Below are positions 44,725 through 52,005 of a stretch of DNA of 64,000 bases, one piece after another. Within the stretch, counting starts at the first letter, position 1. Every line of letters begins with the position of its first letter. The stretch comes from a virus, in the IMG/VR virus record IMGVR_UViG_3300005613_000002, positions 186,001 to 250,000 of that record. One strand, written 5' to 3'. The notes beneath the pieces were generated by a model. The model was not told where the DNA came from. It worked only from the letters and a program-made list of their open reading frames with translations, and ran no database searches. The position numbers and the translations under genes were made by a program.

Positions 44725-44744
44725 TTATACCCTTAAAGGTATAA
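44725..44744 (-). repeat. 20-bp palindrome, copy 2
   Basis: Exact copy of 44685-44704, lying 5 bases beyond the stop of 44749-44979. The pair may be an operator or two RNA hairpins. Confidence 0.75.
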
Positions 44745-44748
44745 ATGA

Positions 44749-44979
44749 TTATGATGTTAACATTCTTAATATAGTATATTTCACATCATCAATAATAATG
44801 AGATCATCATAAACGCTAACACCCATTAGATTACTTTTACGTTTATCACCATTTTTATTTACCATAAGAAATATATCCATATAACTATCATAGGTTTCTA
44901 CTCTGACTAAATCATTATCAACAACAGCATTATTTTTTATGTTAGTTGTTGGGGTGAATACAATTTTACTCTTACTCAT
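44749..44979 (-). CDS. hypothetical protein, 76 aa
   Basis: Beta-rich: VETYDSYMDIFLMVNKNGDK and GVSVYDDLIIIDDVKYTILR. Not recognised. Overlaps the lipoprotein gene by 8 bases. Confidence 0.75.
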   Translation of the reverse strand: MSKSKIVFTPTTNIKNNAVVDNDLVRVETYDSYMDIFLMVNKNGDKRKSNLMGVSVYDDLIIIDDVKYTILRMLTS

Positions 44980-45253
44980 TTGTTATCGTTTTATTACGTT
45001 CAGCACAATATTTACAATTCCCCTTATGTGCTAAACTTTGATTATCACTTGAACCATCACGTAAAATATATTCACAACTATCAATTTCAATTATTTTAAC
45101 ATTGTGAGGTAAATTAAATTCAATACGATTTGATTTATTCTTTTCTGCTTCTTTTAATTCTTTCAATTTAGTTTCATGATATTCAATATCATGAACACAT
45201 CCAACACTAAAAAATAGTGTAATTAAGAATAAAAATTTAATTAAATTTTTCAT
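44972..45253 (-). CDS. small lipoprotein, 93 aa
   Basis: Signal KNLIKFLFLITLFFSVGC with lipid Cys at residue 19. Mature part has charged helix (YHETKLKELKEAEKNKSNRI), a strand VKIIEIDSCEYILRDG and a CKYCAE pair near the end. The pattern LPHNVKIIEIDSCEYI and CKYC is seen in small Bacteroidota phage lipoproteins. Anchored in the outer or inner membrane. Confidence 0.8.
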   Translation of the reverse strand: MKNLIKFLFLITLFFSVGCVHDIEYHETKLKELKEAEKNKSNRIEFNLPHNVKIIEIDSCEYILRDGSSDNQSLAHKGNCKYCAERNKTITNE

Positions 45254-45254
45254 T

Positions 45255-45446
45255 TTATTTATCCTTTTTAATTAATATATGTGGACTATTTTCTGCATTA
45301 ATTTGACTACACATCTTATCAACCTCATTTAGGAACTCATTCATAAATGGTAAATTGTTCGGAAATATCCAAGTACCATCCGTACCTCTAAAGTGATATT
45401 CGAGTCTTTGTTTAACTATATCAGATTGTTTTTTTAAATCGCTCAT
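45255..45446 (-). CDS. hypothetical protein, 63 aa
   Basis: KQRLEYHFRGTDGTWIFPNN then a helix (FLNEVDKMCSQINAENSP). Not recognised. Confidence 0.75.
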   Translation of the reverse strand: MSDLKKQSDIVKQRLEYHFRGTDGTWIFPNNLPFMNEFLNEVDKMCSQINAENSPHILIKKDK

Positions 45447-45454
45447 TATTTCTA

Positions 45455-45811
45455 TTAGGTTATAATCATTAATTCTTTTAAAACTTCAACATATCTTTCT
45501 TTACTCATTGCCATAACTACTGAATCATCACTAGTATCAGCATAACAATCGAACTTATTTTCAAAAATCTGTTTAAGTTCATTTTCACTATATTGCTTAA
45601 TTCTATTTAAGATTTGTTCATTGGTTTGTAAATCTTTAACTGGAATATCTTTCGATGAATTATTAGCTAGAATAGCATCATCTTTACCTAAATAATATGC
45701 TTTATGTTTTAAACTATTATTACGGATTCTAAAAGTATGTGATATTAACTCATTTAACCCATCCCTATAACCCCACATATAATATTCCAATAAATCTTTA
45801 TCTGTTATCAT
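45455..45811 (-). CDS. hypothetical protein, 118 aa
   Basis: DLLEYYMWGYRDGLNELISH at the start and a KAYYLGKDDAILANNSS segment, seen in unnamed phage proteins; acidic middle and a C-terminal helix. Function unknown. Confidence 0.78.
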   Translation of the reverse strand: MITDKDLLEYYMWGYRDGLNELISHTFRIRNNSLKHKAYYLGKDDAILANNSSKDIPVKDLQTNEQILNRIKQYSENELKQIFENKFDCYADTSDDSVVMAMSKERYVEVLKELMIIT

Positions 45812-45819
45812 TTTTATTA

Positions 45820-46110
45820 TTATTGATTACATTCACAAGTTTTACAATCTTCATTTAAACAATCGTGATATCTTGTTGCTTTCAGAAAACCACCATTATA
45901 ACAAATTAAATTATTAATAGTGCTTTTTATTTCAATATCTTCTAACTTCTTTGCTTTATTAAATGAAACATCTGGAATTAAACCAGCGTCATAACATTTC
46001 AAGAAATGAATGAATTTATCAACTTGAATAAGATTCCACCATAAAATAATTAATCTTTGTCTTTTAGTTAAAGATTTAAGATATTTTATATATTTCGATT
46101 CTTCTTTCAT
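45820..46110 (-). CDS. putative Cys-rich protein, 96 aa
   Basis: Basic helical start with a hydrophobic segment (LIILWWNLIQVDKFIHFLKC) and a Cys-rich end (HDCLNEDCKTCECNQ). Probably metal-binding. First gene behind its promoter. Confidence 0.75.
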   Translation of the reverse strand: MKEESKYIKYLKSLTKRQRLIILWWNLIQVDKFIHFLKCYDAGLIPDVSFNKAKKLEDIEIKSTINNLICYNGGFLKATRYHDCLNEDCKTCECNQ

Positions 46111-46114
46111 AATA

Positions 46115-46146
46115 GATTATACGAATACTAATAAAAAATGTTACAA
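46115..46146 (-). promoter_or_regulatory. phage promoter
   Basis: TTGTAACATTTTTTATTAGTAT then TCGTATAATC, leftward. Confidence 0.75.
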
Positions 46147-46338
46147 ACTTTTAATACCAATTTTTCTCATTGTTTTACATCTTTCAACTAAATCCTTAAA
46201 ATCAGTATCAACAAAAAAGCATTGAAAATATTTTTGAGGTTCATCAACTAGAATCACCTTAATATAGTTATTATTGGTATTATCAATAATTGCTATTTTA
46301 TTTGTTCCCTCATAAAAATCATGTACGTCTTGTCTCAT
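46141..46338 (-). CDS. hypothetical protein, 65 aa
   Basis: KIAIIDNTNNNYIKVILVDE followed by a helix (FKDLVERCKTMRKIGIKSL). Start overlaps the upstream stop (TAATG). Confidence 0.75.
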   Translation of the reverse strand: MRQDVHDFYEGTNKIAIIDNTNNNYIKVILVDEPQKYFQCFFVDTDFKDLVERCKTMRKIGIKSL

Positions 46339-46478
46339 TACTCATTATCTTTAGTACGCACAACAATATAACCATATGTATTTTTATATTCATATGCTTC
46401 ACTTGCATAGTCACAATAAAGATTACCTGCTGGTGTTATTACTGTCCATGCTTTTTTTTCTGTTCTTGATGTTGCCAT
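46338..46478 (-). CDS. small hypothetical protein, 46 aa
   Basis: MATSRTEKKAWTVITPAGNL then aromatic residues (YCDYASEAYEYKNTYGYIVV). Compact; its operon position supports it. Confidence 0.68.
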   Translation of the reverse strand: MATSRTEKKAWTVITPAGNLYCDYASEAYEYKNTYGYIVVRTKDNE

Positions 46479-46486
46479 AGTATTAT

Positions 46487-46648
46487 TTAATTAATATCAT
46501 AAATAAAAATAATAAGTATCCAACTTACTACTATTAACATTATCAAATGATAACGTAAAAACCATGAATACTTAAAATATCTACGTTCTTTCCTGAAATA
46601 TTCAATAAAAAAACCAATATATGGAATAAATGAAAGTATGTTTTTCAT
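46487..46648 (-). CDS. small membrane protein, 53 aa
   Basis: Aromatic/basic first half (FFIEYFRKERRYFKYSWFLR) and a membrane helix (HLIMLIVVSWILIIFIYDI). ATG overlaps the preceding stop. Confidence 0.7.
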   Translation of the reverse strand: MKNILSFIPYIGFFIEYFRKERRYFKYSWFLRYHLIMLIVVSWILIIFIYDIN

Positions 46649-46833
46649 TATGTTTTTTCATTTAAAATTTCAGCATCAGAAAAACTAATTATTCCAGTTA
46701 AAAGTCCTTCATCAGTTTCAACCTTATAACCATGTTTGTGCGTTTCTTTACTAACTTCAACGGTTTTTCCAACTTGATCTCTATACCAATAAGTTGGTTT
46801 ACTACATTTTATGATTTTAACCAACAATCCCAT
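46648..46833 (-). CDS. hypothetical protein, 61 aa
   Basis: Small beta domain (LLVKIIKCSKPTYWYRDQVG, KTVEVSKETHKHGYKVETDE) of the barrel type found in many phage small proteins. Start overlaps its upstream neighbour by 17 bases. Confidence 0.75.
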   Translation of the reverse strand: MGLLVKIIKCSKPTYWYRDQVGKTVEVSKETHKHGYKVETDEGLLTGIISFSDAEILNEKT

Positions 46834-47080
46834 ATATTATATTTAAAATCTTTTTCTTAGTTAAATATCCATCATAATCATAATTATGAAGACATATTAT
46901 TTCAGTTACATTTTTTTCATCTTGGTCTGATGTTTCAGTGATGAACATCATTTCATTAGGTGTTCCAACAGCAGCAACACTTATTTGTCGATGTCTACCC
47001 AATTTATAGATATGGGAATTTGAAACAGTAAAATGTGGAATAGGTTCAAAACCTATTAATACTAAATCATCACTAGTCAT
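46817..47080 (-). CDS. small phage protein of the IGF/YDYDG family, 87 aa
   Basis: Start taken at 47080 (MTSDDLVLIGFEPIPHFTVS), one base after the upstream stop. Continues HIYKLGRHRQISVAAVGTPN and LHNYDYDGYLTKKKILNIIY, a pattern shared by small phage proteins. Related in outline to 21622 and 29785. Function unknown. Confidence 0.8.
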   Translation of the reverse strand: MTSDDLVLIGFEPIPHFTVSNSHIYKLGRHRQISVAAVGTPNEMMFITETSDQDEKNVTEIICLHNYDYDGYLTKKKILNIIYGIVG

Positions 47081-47081
47081 T

Positions 47082-47333
47082 TTAATTTCTTTTAATGAAA
47101 AGTCTTTCAACTCTATTATTTACATCTTTTTCATAATATCCAGCAAACCTACTTAAATTTCCTTTTGCTGAATTTTCAGCTTCACTATATCCACAATTAT
47201 GTGTCATTTGGATATATTGGATATAATCTGCCATATATTGTTTAGCATCAGCTTCATCAGTAATTAACATAGCTGGTTTTAATGTCTCGCTATATGATAA
47301 TTCTTTTTTGTTTTCTGGATTAAATTTTGTCAT
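47082..47333 (-). CDS. hypothetical protein, 83 aa
   Basis: LITDEADAKQYMADYIQYIQ then CGYSEAENSAKGNLSRFAGY; alpha-helical. The DYIxYIQ...GYSEAExxAKxNLxRFAGY type occurs in other Bacteroidota phage proteins. Function unknown. Confidence 0.78.
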   Translation of the reverse strand: MTKFNPENKKELSYSETLKPAMLITDEADAKQYMADYIQYIQMTHNCGYSEAENSAKGNLSRFAGYYEKDVNNRVERLFIKRN

Positions 47334-47342
47334 GATAATAGT

Positions 47343-47690
47343 TTAAATAATTGGAATTTCTTTATATCTAAATTTTGGTATTTGTGCTTTATCATAAAAA
47401 CCAATAGACCAACAATCATTCACAGTCCAGAATCCTTTTGATTCACAAAACTCTTTAGCTTCATCTTCTGTTAATTTATAACCATATGGCTTATAACCAT
47501 CAGCGTTTCTATTTTCCATTGGGTCAATCCAACCCTTTTCAATTAAGAATATTGATTTGAATTCTCTTTCAGAATTAATTATAGCTTCTTTAATTTGGAA
47601 TTCAGCATACTCTTTTTGTTGTTCATCTAAACCAACACGTTTGTTAATCCATTCAACCCTTTGTTTTGCATCTGCTTCAATACTTTTCAT
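47343..47690 (-). CDS. hypothetical protein, 115 aa
   Basis: Helical first half (RVEWINKRVGLDEQQKEYAE), then DPMENRNADGYKPYGYKLTEDEA and GFWTVNDCWSIGFYDKAQIP. Pattern known from unnamed phage proteins; function unknown. Confidence 0.78.
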   Translation of the reverse strand: MKSIEADAKQRVEWINKRVGLDEQQKEYAEFQIKEAIINSEREFKSIFLIEKGWIDPMENRNADGYKPYGYKLTEDEAKEFCESKGFWTVNDCWSIGFYDKAQIPKFRYKEIPII

Positions 47691-47696
47691 TTGGAT

Positions 47697-47927
47697 TTAT
47701 TTTACAACCAATTCAAAATCAACATCTTTTTTACTACATGTAGTATAAAATTTGAATAAATATCCTTTATTAAAACATGCTTCTCTTAACCTATCGGCAA
47801 ATTCACTACCACCTTCATCATTTTCTGGTTTTAAAACATCAACCTTATCAATAGGTATTGTTAGAAATGGTGGTTCTTTAATTGTTTCATCATATCTTGT
47901 TATGATACATTTTTTTAGAATTTCCAT
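47697..47927 (-). CDS. hypothetical protein, 76 aa
   Basis: KKCIITRYDETIKEPPFLTI and a helix (SEFADRLREACFNKGYLFKF). Not recognised. First gene after its promoter. Confidence 0.75.
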   Translation of the reverse strand: MEILKKCIITRYDETIKEPPFLTIPIDKVDVLKPENDEGGSEFADRLREACFNKGYLFKFYTTCSKKDVDFELVVK

Positions 47928-47940
47928 GTTGTTTTTTATT

Positions 47941-47972
47941 TATTATACGAAGATTATTATTTTTTGTTACAA
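47941..47972 (-). promoter_or_regulatory. phage promoter
   Basis: TTGTAACAAAAAATAATAATCT then TCGTATAATA, leftward; overlaps the stop of the gene above. Confidence 0.78.
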
Positions 47973-48434
47973 CCATTCACCATTTTCATCACATTTTACT
48001 AAATCATTAGCAAAATAAGCTGAAACTCTATCTTCTTTACCATATGGTTTAAAATATAATTGACCATCTTCTTTTTTATATATTTTTTGTGCTCCATCTT
48101 TCTGCACATCAACATAATCATCTTCGTTTAATTCTCTTTTAAATTTATCATAACATTTAATAAATTTTTTACCTGCTTCACAATCACATTGAATATATTT
48201 TTCAAATGGTTCAGAATAACGTGAGCCACTATCCTTACATTTCTCACATTTATATACTGTAGGTATGAAATGAATTGTTAAATTATCTAGTTCTCCATCA
48301 TCGTATTCATTCCAACTAATTGAGTCAACTGAACATAGGTTAATACCCATATAATTAGGAATTACATGTAATGGTAATGGGCATTTCTCATTGTTATTAA
48401 TTATATCATCAACTTTTTTTATAATTCTTTTCAT
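47967..48434 (-). CDS. putative zinc protein, 155 aa
   Basis: A CEKCKDSGSRYSEPFEKYIQ...CDCEAG cluster (about residues 62-88) resembles the CxxC-CxC zinc ribbon of DnaJ-like proteins, but no J domain is present. The N-terminal part is alpha/beta, C-terminal part acidic. Confidence 0.76.
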   Translation of the reverse strand: MKRIIKKVDDIINNNEKCPLPLHVIPNYMGINLCSVDSISWNEYDDGELDNLTIHFIPTVYKCEKCKDSGSRYSEPFEKYIQCDCEAGKKFIKCYDKFKRELNEDDYVDVQKDGAQKIYKKEDGQLYFKPYGKEDRVSAYFANDLVKCDENGEWL

Positions 48435-48440
48435 TTGGAT

Positions 48441-48707
48441 TTATTTTAGATTTTTTATTGGTATACCAGTATTCTTATCATATTTACTCATAATTGATAG
48501 TCTTTCTTCATCAGTTAAATTCTTAAACGCACATACTACAGAATTCTTTTTATGTGATTTAATTAATTCATGAACTGATTTAGCTACACCAGATGAATCA
48601 AATTTAAAATATGCTTCTAAATATTTTACATGTTCATCAAGAGTAAAAAACTTATTGAAGTCTATAAATTCTGCATGTTTTATTTTCTTTTCGTCTTTCT
48701 TACTCAC
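48441..48707 (-). CDS. helical hypothetical protein, 88 aa
   Basis: Basic start (KKDEKKIKHAEFIDFNKFF), helices with EHVKYLEAYFKFDSSGVAKS. Not recognised. Start overlaps its upstream gene by 4 bases. Confidence 0.75.
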   Translation of the reverse strand: MSKKDEKKIKHAEFIDFNKFFTLDEHVKYLEAYFKFDSSGVAKSVHELIKSHKKNSVVCAFKNLTDEERLSIMSKYDKNTGIPIKNLK

Positions 48708-48955
48708 TTTAAACTATCTTTATTTTTTGCATATTTTCTTGCACCTTTACTTAATGGTTTAACTAGAACATTAATTCCATATTCTGCTTTTCCATTACTT
48801 GAAATGCTTGGGATTTTAAAACAAACTTTTTTAACTACCTCAAATTCCCAACCAGTATTATCAGGTAAAAAAACATCACCTTTATTTAGATATTTGGCAG
48901 CTTCTGCATCTGCTAAATATTCAAAAGTTTTATATATTCTTACGTGTATACTCAT
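48704..48955 (-). CDS. hypothetical protein, 83 aa
   Basis: IHVRIYKTFEYLADAEAAKY, then GDVFLPDNTGWEFEVVKKVC; alpha/beta. The phrase KGDVFLPDNTGWEFEV looks like a small beta domain. Function unknown. Confidence 0.76.
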   Translation of the reverse strand: MSIHVRIYKTFEYLADAEAAKYLNKGDVFLPDNTGWEFEVVKKVCFKIPSISSNGKAEYGINVLVKPLSKGARKYAKNKDSLK

Positions 48956-48964
48956 GTTTTATAA

Positions 48965-49207
48965 TTATACAGACCATGCTTCATCCATGTCTGATTTAAC
49001 GTTACTTAATTCAGTTTGGATATTAATTAATAGTTCGTGATATTCTTGTTGTTTAGCATCGATTTGTTCATCTGCGAACTTAATTTTACCTATGACATCT
49101 TCTTTATATTCATAAGCAATACTAAGTTCATCTTTTAGTTGAACCTGCTTTAGTTTCAATTCATCTAACTTTTTTAATCTTTTTAAATATTTTTCTGGAA
49201 ATCCCAT
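48965..49207 (-). CDS. coiled-coil protein, 80 aa
   Basis: Almost entirely a heptad-like helix (LKKLDELKLKQVQLKDELSI ... DEQIDAKQQEYHELLINIQT), so probably an oligomeric coiled coil. Function unknown. Confidence 0.78.
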   Translation of the reverse strand: MGFPEKYLKRLKKLDELKLKQVQLKDELSIAYEYKEDVIGKIKFADEQIDAKQQEYHELLINIQTELSNVKSDMDEAWSV

Positions 49208-49209
49208 AA

Positions 49210-49674
49210 TTATTTTTCTTTAAAAAAACAACTAACGATATTTGATAATTCATCAGTTATTTCAGTTTGTATTTCTTTACCGATATTATTCCACCAATCA
49301 TCAAAACCACTTCTATCATTTAATGCAAATATCATTCTACCAACGACTTCTTTTGTGTCTTTAGTGTTAATGTTTTCACATTCTATGAAAGCATATTGGA
49401 GTTTCTTTTTATATACATCACCAATAATTTTAAAGAAATATTCATTAGAATAAATCCCAATATATTTACCAAAATCAGCAATTTGTGTTGTATTATCTGG
49501 TATATTTATAGTTTGTGTATCTTTAAATTGATTTTTAATTACACATTCTAATCCAACACCACCAAATTTTGCAGATTCAATTTGATTTAAAATACATACT
49601 GGTAATTTTTTCAGTAATTCCTCTGCTTTTTGAAATGTTTCAATATCTTGAGCAGTAATATTAATGTTTTTCAT
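49210..49674 (-). CDS. hypothetical protein, 154 aa
   Basis: N-terminal helix, then a beta-rich centre (SAKFGGVGLECVIKNQFKDT) and a helical end (WWNNIGKEIQTEITDELSNI). Not recognised. Confidence 0.78.
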   Translation of the reverse strand: MKNINITAQDIETFQKAEELLKKLPVCILNQIESAKFGGVGLECVIKNQFKDTQTINIPDNTTQIADFGKYIGIYSNEYFFKIIGDVYKKKLQYAFIECENINTKDTKEVVGRMIFALNDRSGFDDWWNNIGKEIQTEITDELSNIVSCFFKEK

Positions 49675-49676
49675 AA

Positions 49677-50102
49677 TTATTTTTTTTCAACTTTTTTATA
49701 TTTGACCATTCCAGTATATTTGTTTGTCTTTTTCATTACGTCACAACAAACACTTATTGGTTTTGATTCATAACCTAAAAATGGATTGGATGTGGTCTTG
49801 GTATATCTCTTGTCAGCTTCATAAATTTCCCATTTAGTCCACCTGTTAAAAATTCTATTAAGAAAATTGAAACTAAAGAAACGTTTCTTTATCTTTTTAG
49901 GGTTATCAATATCATACCATTTATTAAACAATTCATTCAGCTTATTAGCATCGTTAACTTCCAGACTTAGAGCAACACATGTAGAATTATCACCAATTTC
50001 ATAAGGATTGCATTTAAAACGTGCTGTAGGTAAATTAGTCCTGATAAAAGACTTTAATTCTGTAAGTCTATGAGTTTTTATATTAAATGTTTGTTCTACC
50101 AT
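49677..50102 (-). CDS. hypothetical protein with RWTKW motif, 141 aa
   Basis: N-terminal part resembles a small alpha/beta domain (TFNIKTHRLTELKSFIRTNL, STCVALSLEVNDANKLNELF). The C-terminal part has FNRWTKWEIYEADKRYTK and a two-Cys SVCCDVMKK, similar to 26688 and 40789. Probably two fused small domains. Confidence 0.76.
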   Translation of the reverse strand: MVEQTFNIKTHRLTELKSFIRTNLPTARFKCNPYEIGDNSTCVALSLEVNDANKLNELFNKWYDIDNPKKIKKRFFSFNFLNRIFNRWTKWEIYEADKRYTKTTSNPFLGYESKPISVCCDVMKKTNKYTGMVKYKKVEKK

Positions 50103-50113
50103 TTTTCACAAAA

Positions 50114-50266
50114 TTAATCATTATTTGAGTTAGCTCTTTCTTTTATATATTCTTCAAGCTTTTCATAGAATAAACCTACGTCATTCCATTTATTATGAAT
50201 TTCTCTCACTTGTTCTTCACACATGTCATAATCTCGTGCCGTTTGTTTAATACAATTATCGTTCAT
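50114..50266 (-). CDS. small acidic helical protein, 50 aa
   Basis: Frame MNDNCIKQTARDYDMCEEQV then KWNDVGLFYEKLEEYIKERA. Two cysteines. Lies directly behind the promoter at 50291. Confidence 0.68.
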   Translation of the reverse strand: MNDNCIKQTARDYDMCEEQVREIHNKWNDVGLFYEKLEEYIKERANSNND

Positions 50267-50290
50267 GATTATTATTTTAAATTATATTAA

Positions 50291-50320
50291 ATTATACGTA
50301 TATTTTAAAATAATGTTACA
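50291..50320 (-). promoter_or_regulatory. phage promoter
   Basis: TGTAACATTATTTTAAAATA then TACGTATAAT, leftward; slightly shorter spacer than most. Confidence 0.72.
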
Positions 50321-50675
50321 TTTTCTCTTGTTTATCTTTATCACTCTCAATTTCGTCTTCAATTTGTTTTTTCATTTCATCCATGAACGTTCCAAAATGA
50401 TAAACATATGCTGCTTCAAACCCATACATTCTTAATGGATTATCCATATTCAACATTACGTCAAACTCGCTTTTTGGTAATATGTTTGTTTTTTGTAATT
50501 CAGTTAGATTAAGATTAAATAAATATTTAGCGAATTCAATTCTAACTTCATTACATTCATCATTACTAATTTCAACACCATCATACATTTTTCTAATGAA
50601 ATAACGGAATAATCCCTCAGAACATAAAAATGATTCATATGAATCATTCTCGGTTTTTTCTTTTTTATTTTTCAT
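50316..50675 (-). CDS. helical acidic protein, 119 aa
   Basis: Start taken at 50675 (MKNKKEKTENDSYESFLCSE), overlapping the preceding stop by 11 bases; the frame upstream opens only at GTG. Helices FRYFIRKMYDGVEISNDECN and FMDEMKKQIEDEIESDKDKQ. Not recognised. Confidence 0.74.
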   Translation of the reverse strand: MKNKKEKTENDSYESFLCSEGLFRYFIRKMYDGVEISNDECNEVRIEFAKYLFNLNLTELQKTNILPKSEFDVMLNMDNPLRMYGFEAAYVYHFGTFMDEMKKQIEDEIESDKDKQEKM

Positions 50676-51081
50676 CTGATTTTTGTTTAGCTTCACAATG
50701 TTTATTGATTTTTTCTTGAGTTTCCAAATATGTTAACTCACCATTATTGAATTTATCCATGAATTCTTGAGTTTCTGGATTATTTTTCACATAATCAACA
50801 ACATACCAAGAAAAATATTTTTGATCTGATTTTTTACAATGGGATTTCAATCCTTCTGGACTTGTCCCACCAGAATTACAACCATTACTGTTTATAGTAT
50901 GTTCACAATCATCACATAATGGAGCACCACATACTAAACCCATTGTTTCAGAACATTCATGAGTTGCTTTAGCACCACAACTACAACACATAATATCTTT
51001 ATGTTCTTCACAATAACCTGATTCATCGGCATCATTTTTACATTTACCAATCCATGCTTTATCAAATTTACATTTTTTCAT
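50665..51081 (-). CDS. multi-zinc-motif protein, 138 aa
   Basis: At least ten cysteines in the first 85 residues: KCKFDKAWIGKCKNDADESG, CEEHKDIMCCSCGAKATHEC, then VCGAPLCDDCEH. This looks like B-box/treble-clef or ZZ-like finger repeats, and ends in a helical tail (KINKHCEAKQKSDEK). Probably an adaptor or regulator; no family certain. Confidence 0.8.
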   Translation of the reverse strand: MKKCKFDKAWIGKCKNDADESGYCEEHKDIMCCSCGAKATHECSETMGLVCGAPLCDDCEHTINSNGCNSGGTSPEGLKSHCKKSDQKYFSWYVVDYVKNNPETQEFMDKFNNGELTYLETQEKINKHCEAKQKSDEK

Positions 51082-51083
51082 GA

Positions 51084-51290
51084 TTATTTGTTGTTATTTA
51101 ATATTTTAATACAGTCAACCCATTTATTAAATGAAACACATGGTATAGTTCCACCACCGATAATACTTTTCATTTCTCTAATACGGTCATTATCTTGAAG
51201 TGATTTCTTCCATTCTTTACCATATAATGCCAACCATGCAGCAACAAGGGTATCATCATCATAAGTTATTGAATTTATTTTTTGTTCCAT
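51084..51290 (-). CDS. hypothetical protein, 68 aa
   Basis: DDDTLVAAWLALYGKEWKKS then GGGTIPCVSFNKWVDCIKIL; alpha/beta. Not recognised. First gene behind its promoter. Confidence 0.75.
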   Translation of the reverse strand: MEQKINSITYDDDTLVAAWLALYGKEWKKSLQDNDRIREMKSIIGGGTIPCVSFNKWVDCIKILNNNK

Positions 51291-51293
51291 AAT

Positions 51294-51326
51294 TGATTAT
51301 ACGTAATGATGAATATTTTGTTACAA
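51294..51326 (-). promoter_or_regulatory. phage promoter
   Basis: TTGTAACAAAATATTCATCATT then ACGTATAATC, leftward. Confidence 0.8.
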
Positions 51327-51536
51327 TTCTTTTAATTTTAGTTTAAGTTTATCAACTAACATATTTTCTAAATCAACAAACTTACTTGCCATTTCTTTTG
51401 TTGTTTCATCAAGTATTTCATTAGATGTTGTATCTTGTATTACAATTAATACCTCAACAAATTTTTTTCTTGTTGATTCAATAAAAATAATAGTTTCATC
51501 AATATCCCTTACTAATTCAATATTTCTATATTCCAT
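51321..51536 (-). CDS. helical hypothetical protein, 71 aa
   Basis: Mostly one or two long helices (RDIDETIIFIESTRKKFVEV, ASKFVDLENMLVDKLKLKLK). Start overlaps the SLOG gene stop by 11 bases. Confidence 0.75.
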   Translation of the reverse strand: MEYRNIELVRDIDETIIFIESTRKKFVEVLIVIQDTTSNEILDETTKEMASKFVDLENMLVDKLKLKLKEL

Positions 51537-51879
51537 AATAACTAATTTTTATTTTTAGGTTTTTACTTTTTGCTAAATCTATCATATGTTTACTTCCTTT
51601 ACTTTCACCATCCCAGAAAATGATTAATGCGTCAGCATATTCACTCATTTTCTCATTTCGAATATAACCTGCTTTTCTACCGAGTAAATCCCAATTAGCT
51701 GGAAATTGTTTTATTGGATATCCTTTTTCATTAGCATAATTTTCACCAAGTTTATCAGCACCATTTGCTGTTCCACTAACTATTTCAATATCAGTTTGGT
51801 TTGATAACATATGATTACAAACTTTACGTAGTTTATTATAATCATTAAAATCTCTACCACCAGCAATTATTACTTTCAT
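51526..51879 (-). CDS. SLOG-family (YspA/DUF2493-like) nucleotide-binding protein, 117 aa
   Basis: Motifs in order: IIAGGRDFND (residues 3-12), VSGTANGADKLGENYANEKG (about 34-53), and DALIIFWDGESKGSKHMIDL near the end. This is the Rossmann-like SLOG layout of the YspA/DUF2493 group. SLOG domains bind nucleotide-derived ligands, some in NAD- or nucleotide-signalling defence systems; here its ligand and role are unknown. The leader upstream carries the triple ATGAGGGAGTAA repeat. Confidence 0.85.
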   Translation of the reverse strand: MKVIIAGGRDFNDYNKLRKVCNHMLSNQTDIEIVSGTANGADKLGENYANEKGYPIKQFPANWDLLGRKAGYIRNEKMSEYADALIIFWDGESKGSKHMIDLAKSKNLKIKISYYGI

Positions 51880-51900
51880 TTGATTAATATTTAATCAGTT

Positions 51901-51936
51901 TTACTCCCTCATTTACTCCCTCATTTACTCCCTCAT
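51901..51936 (-). repeat. three tandem 12-bp units, each ATG-AGG-GAG-TAA
   Basis: On the leftward strand the unit ATGAGGGAGTAA is repeated exactly three times with no spacer. Each unit is a complete start-to-stop minigene (Met-Arg-Glu-stop). It lies 21 bases upstream of the SLOG gene start. Confidence 0.8.
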
Positions 51937-51941
51937 ATAGT

Positions 51942-52005
51942 TATCAGGATAACACAAACAATTAGTTAAAAGCTATAATTGCTATCAGAATAACACAAAC
52001 AATTA
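51942..52005 (-). repeat. duplicated 23-base tail of the membrane-protein gene
   Basis: TATCAGxATAACACAAACAATTA (forward sense; one mismatch) occurs at 51942-51964 and 51983-52005. The second copy codes for part of the membrane helix, the first lies at and just beyond the stop codon. A tandem duplication of the gene end is likely. Confidence 0.7.

Noticed and set aside
48630-49040. Rightward 136-codon frame
   Set aside because: Antisense to well-spaced leftward genes 48441-49207; hydrophobic shadow translation with no promoter.
51901-51936. AGGGAG in the repeat as Shine-Dalgarno sites
   Set aside because: Other genes in the window show no such motif before their starts, as expected for a Bacteroidota-type translation system; the repeat is better described as minigenes.
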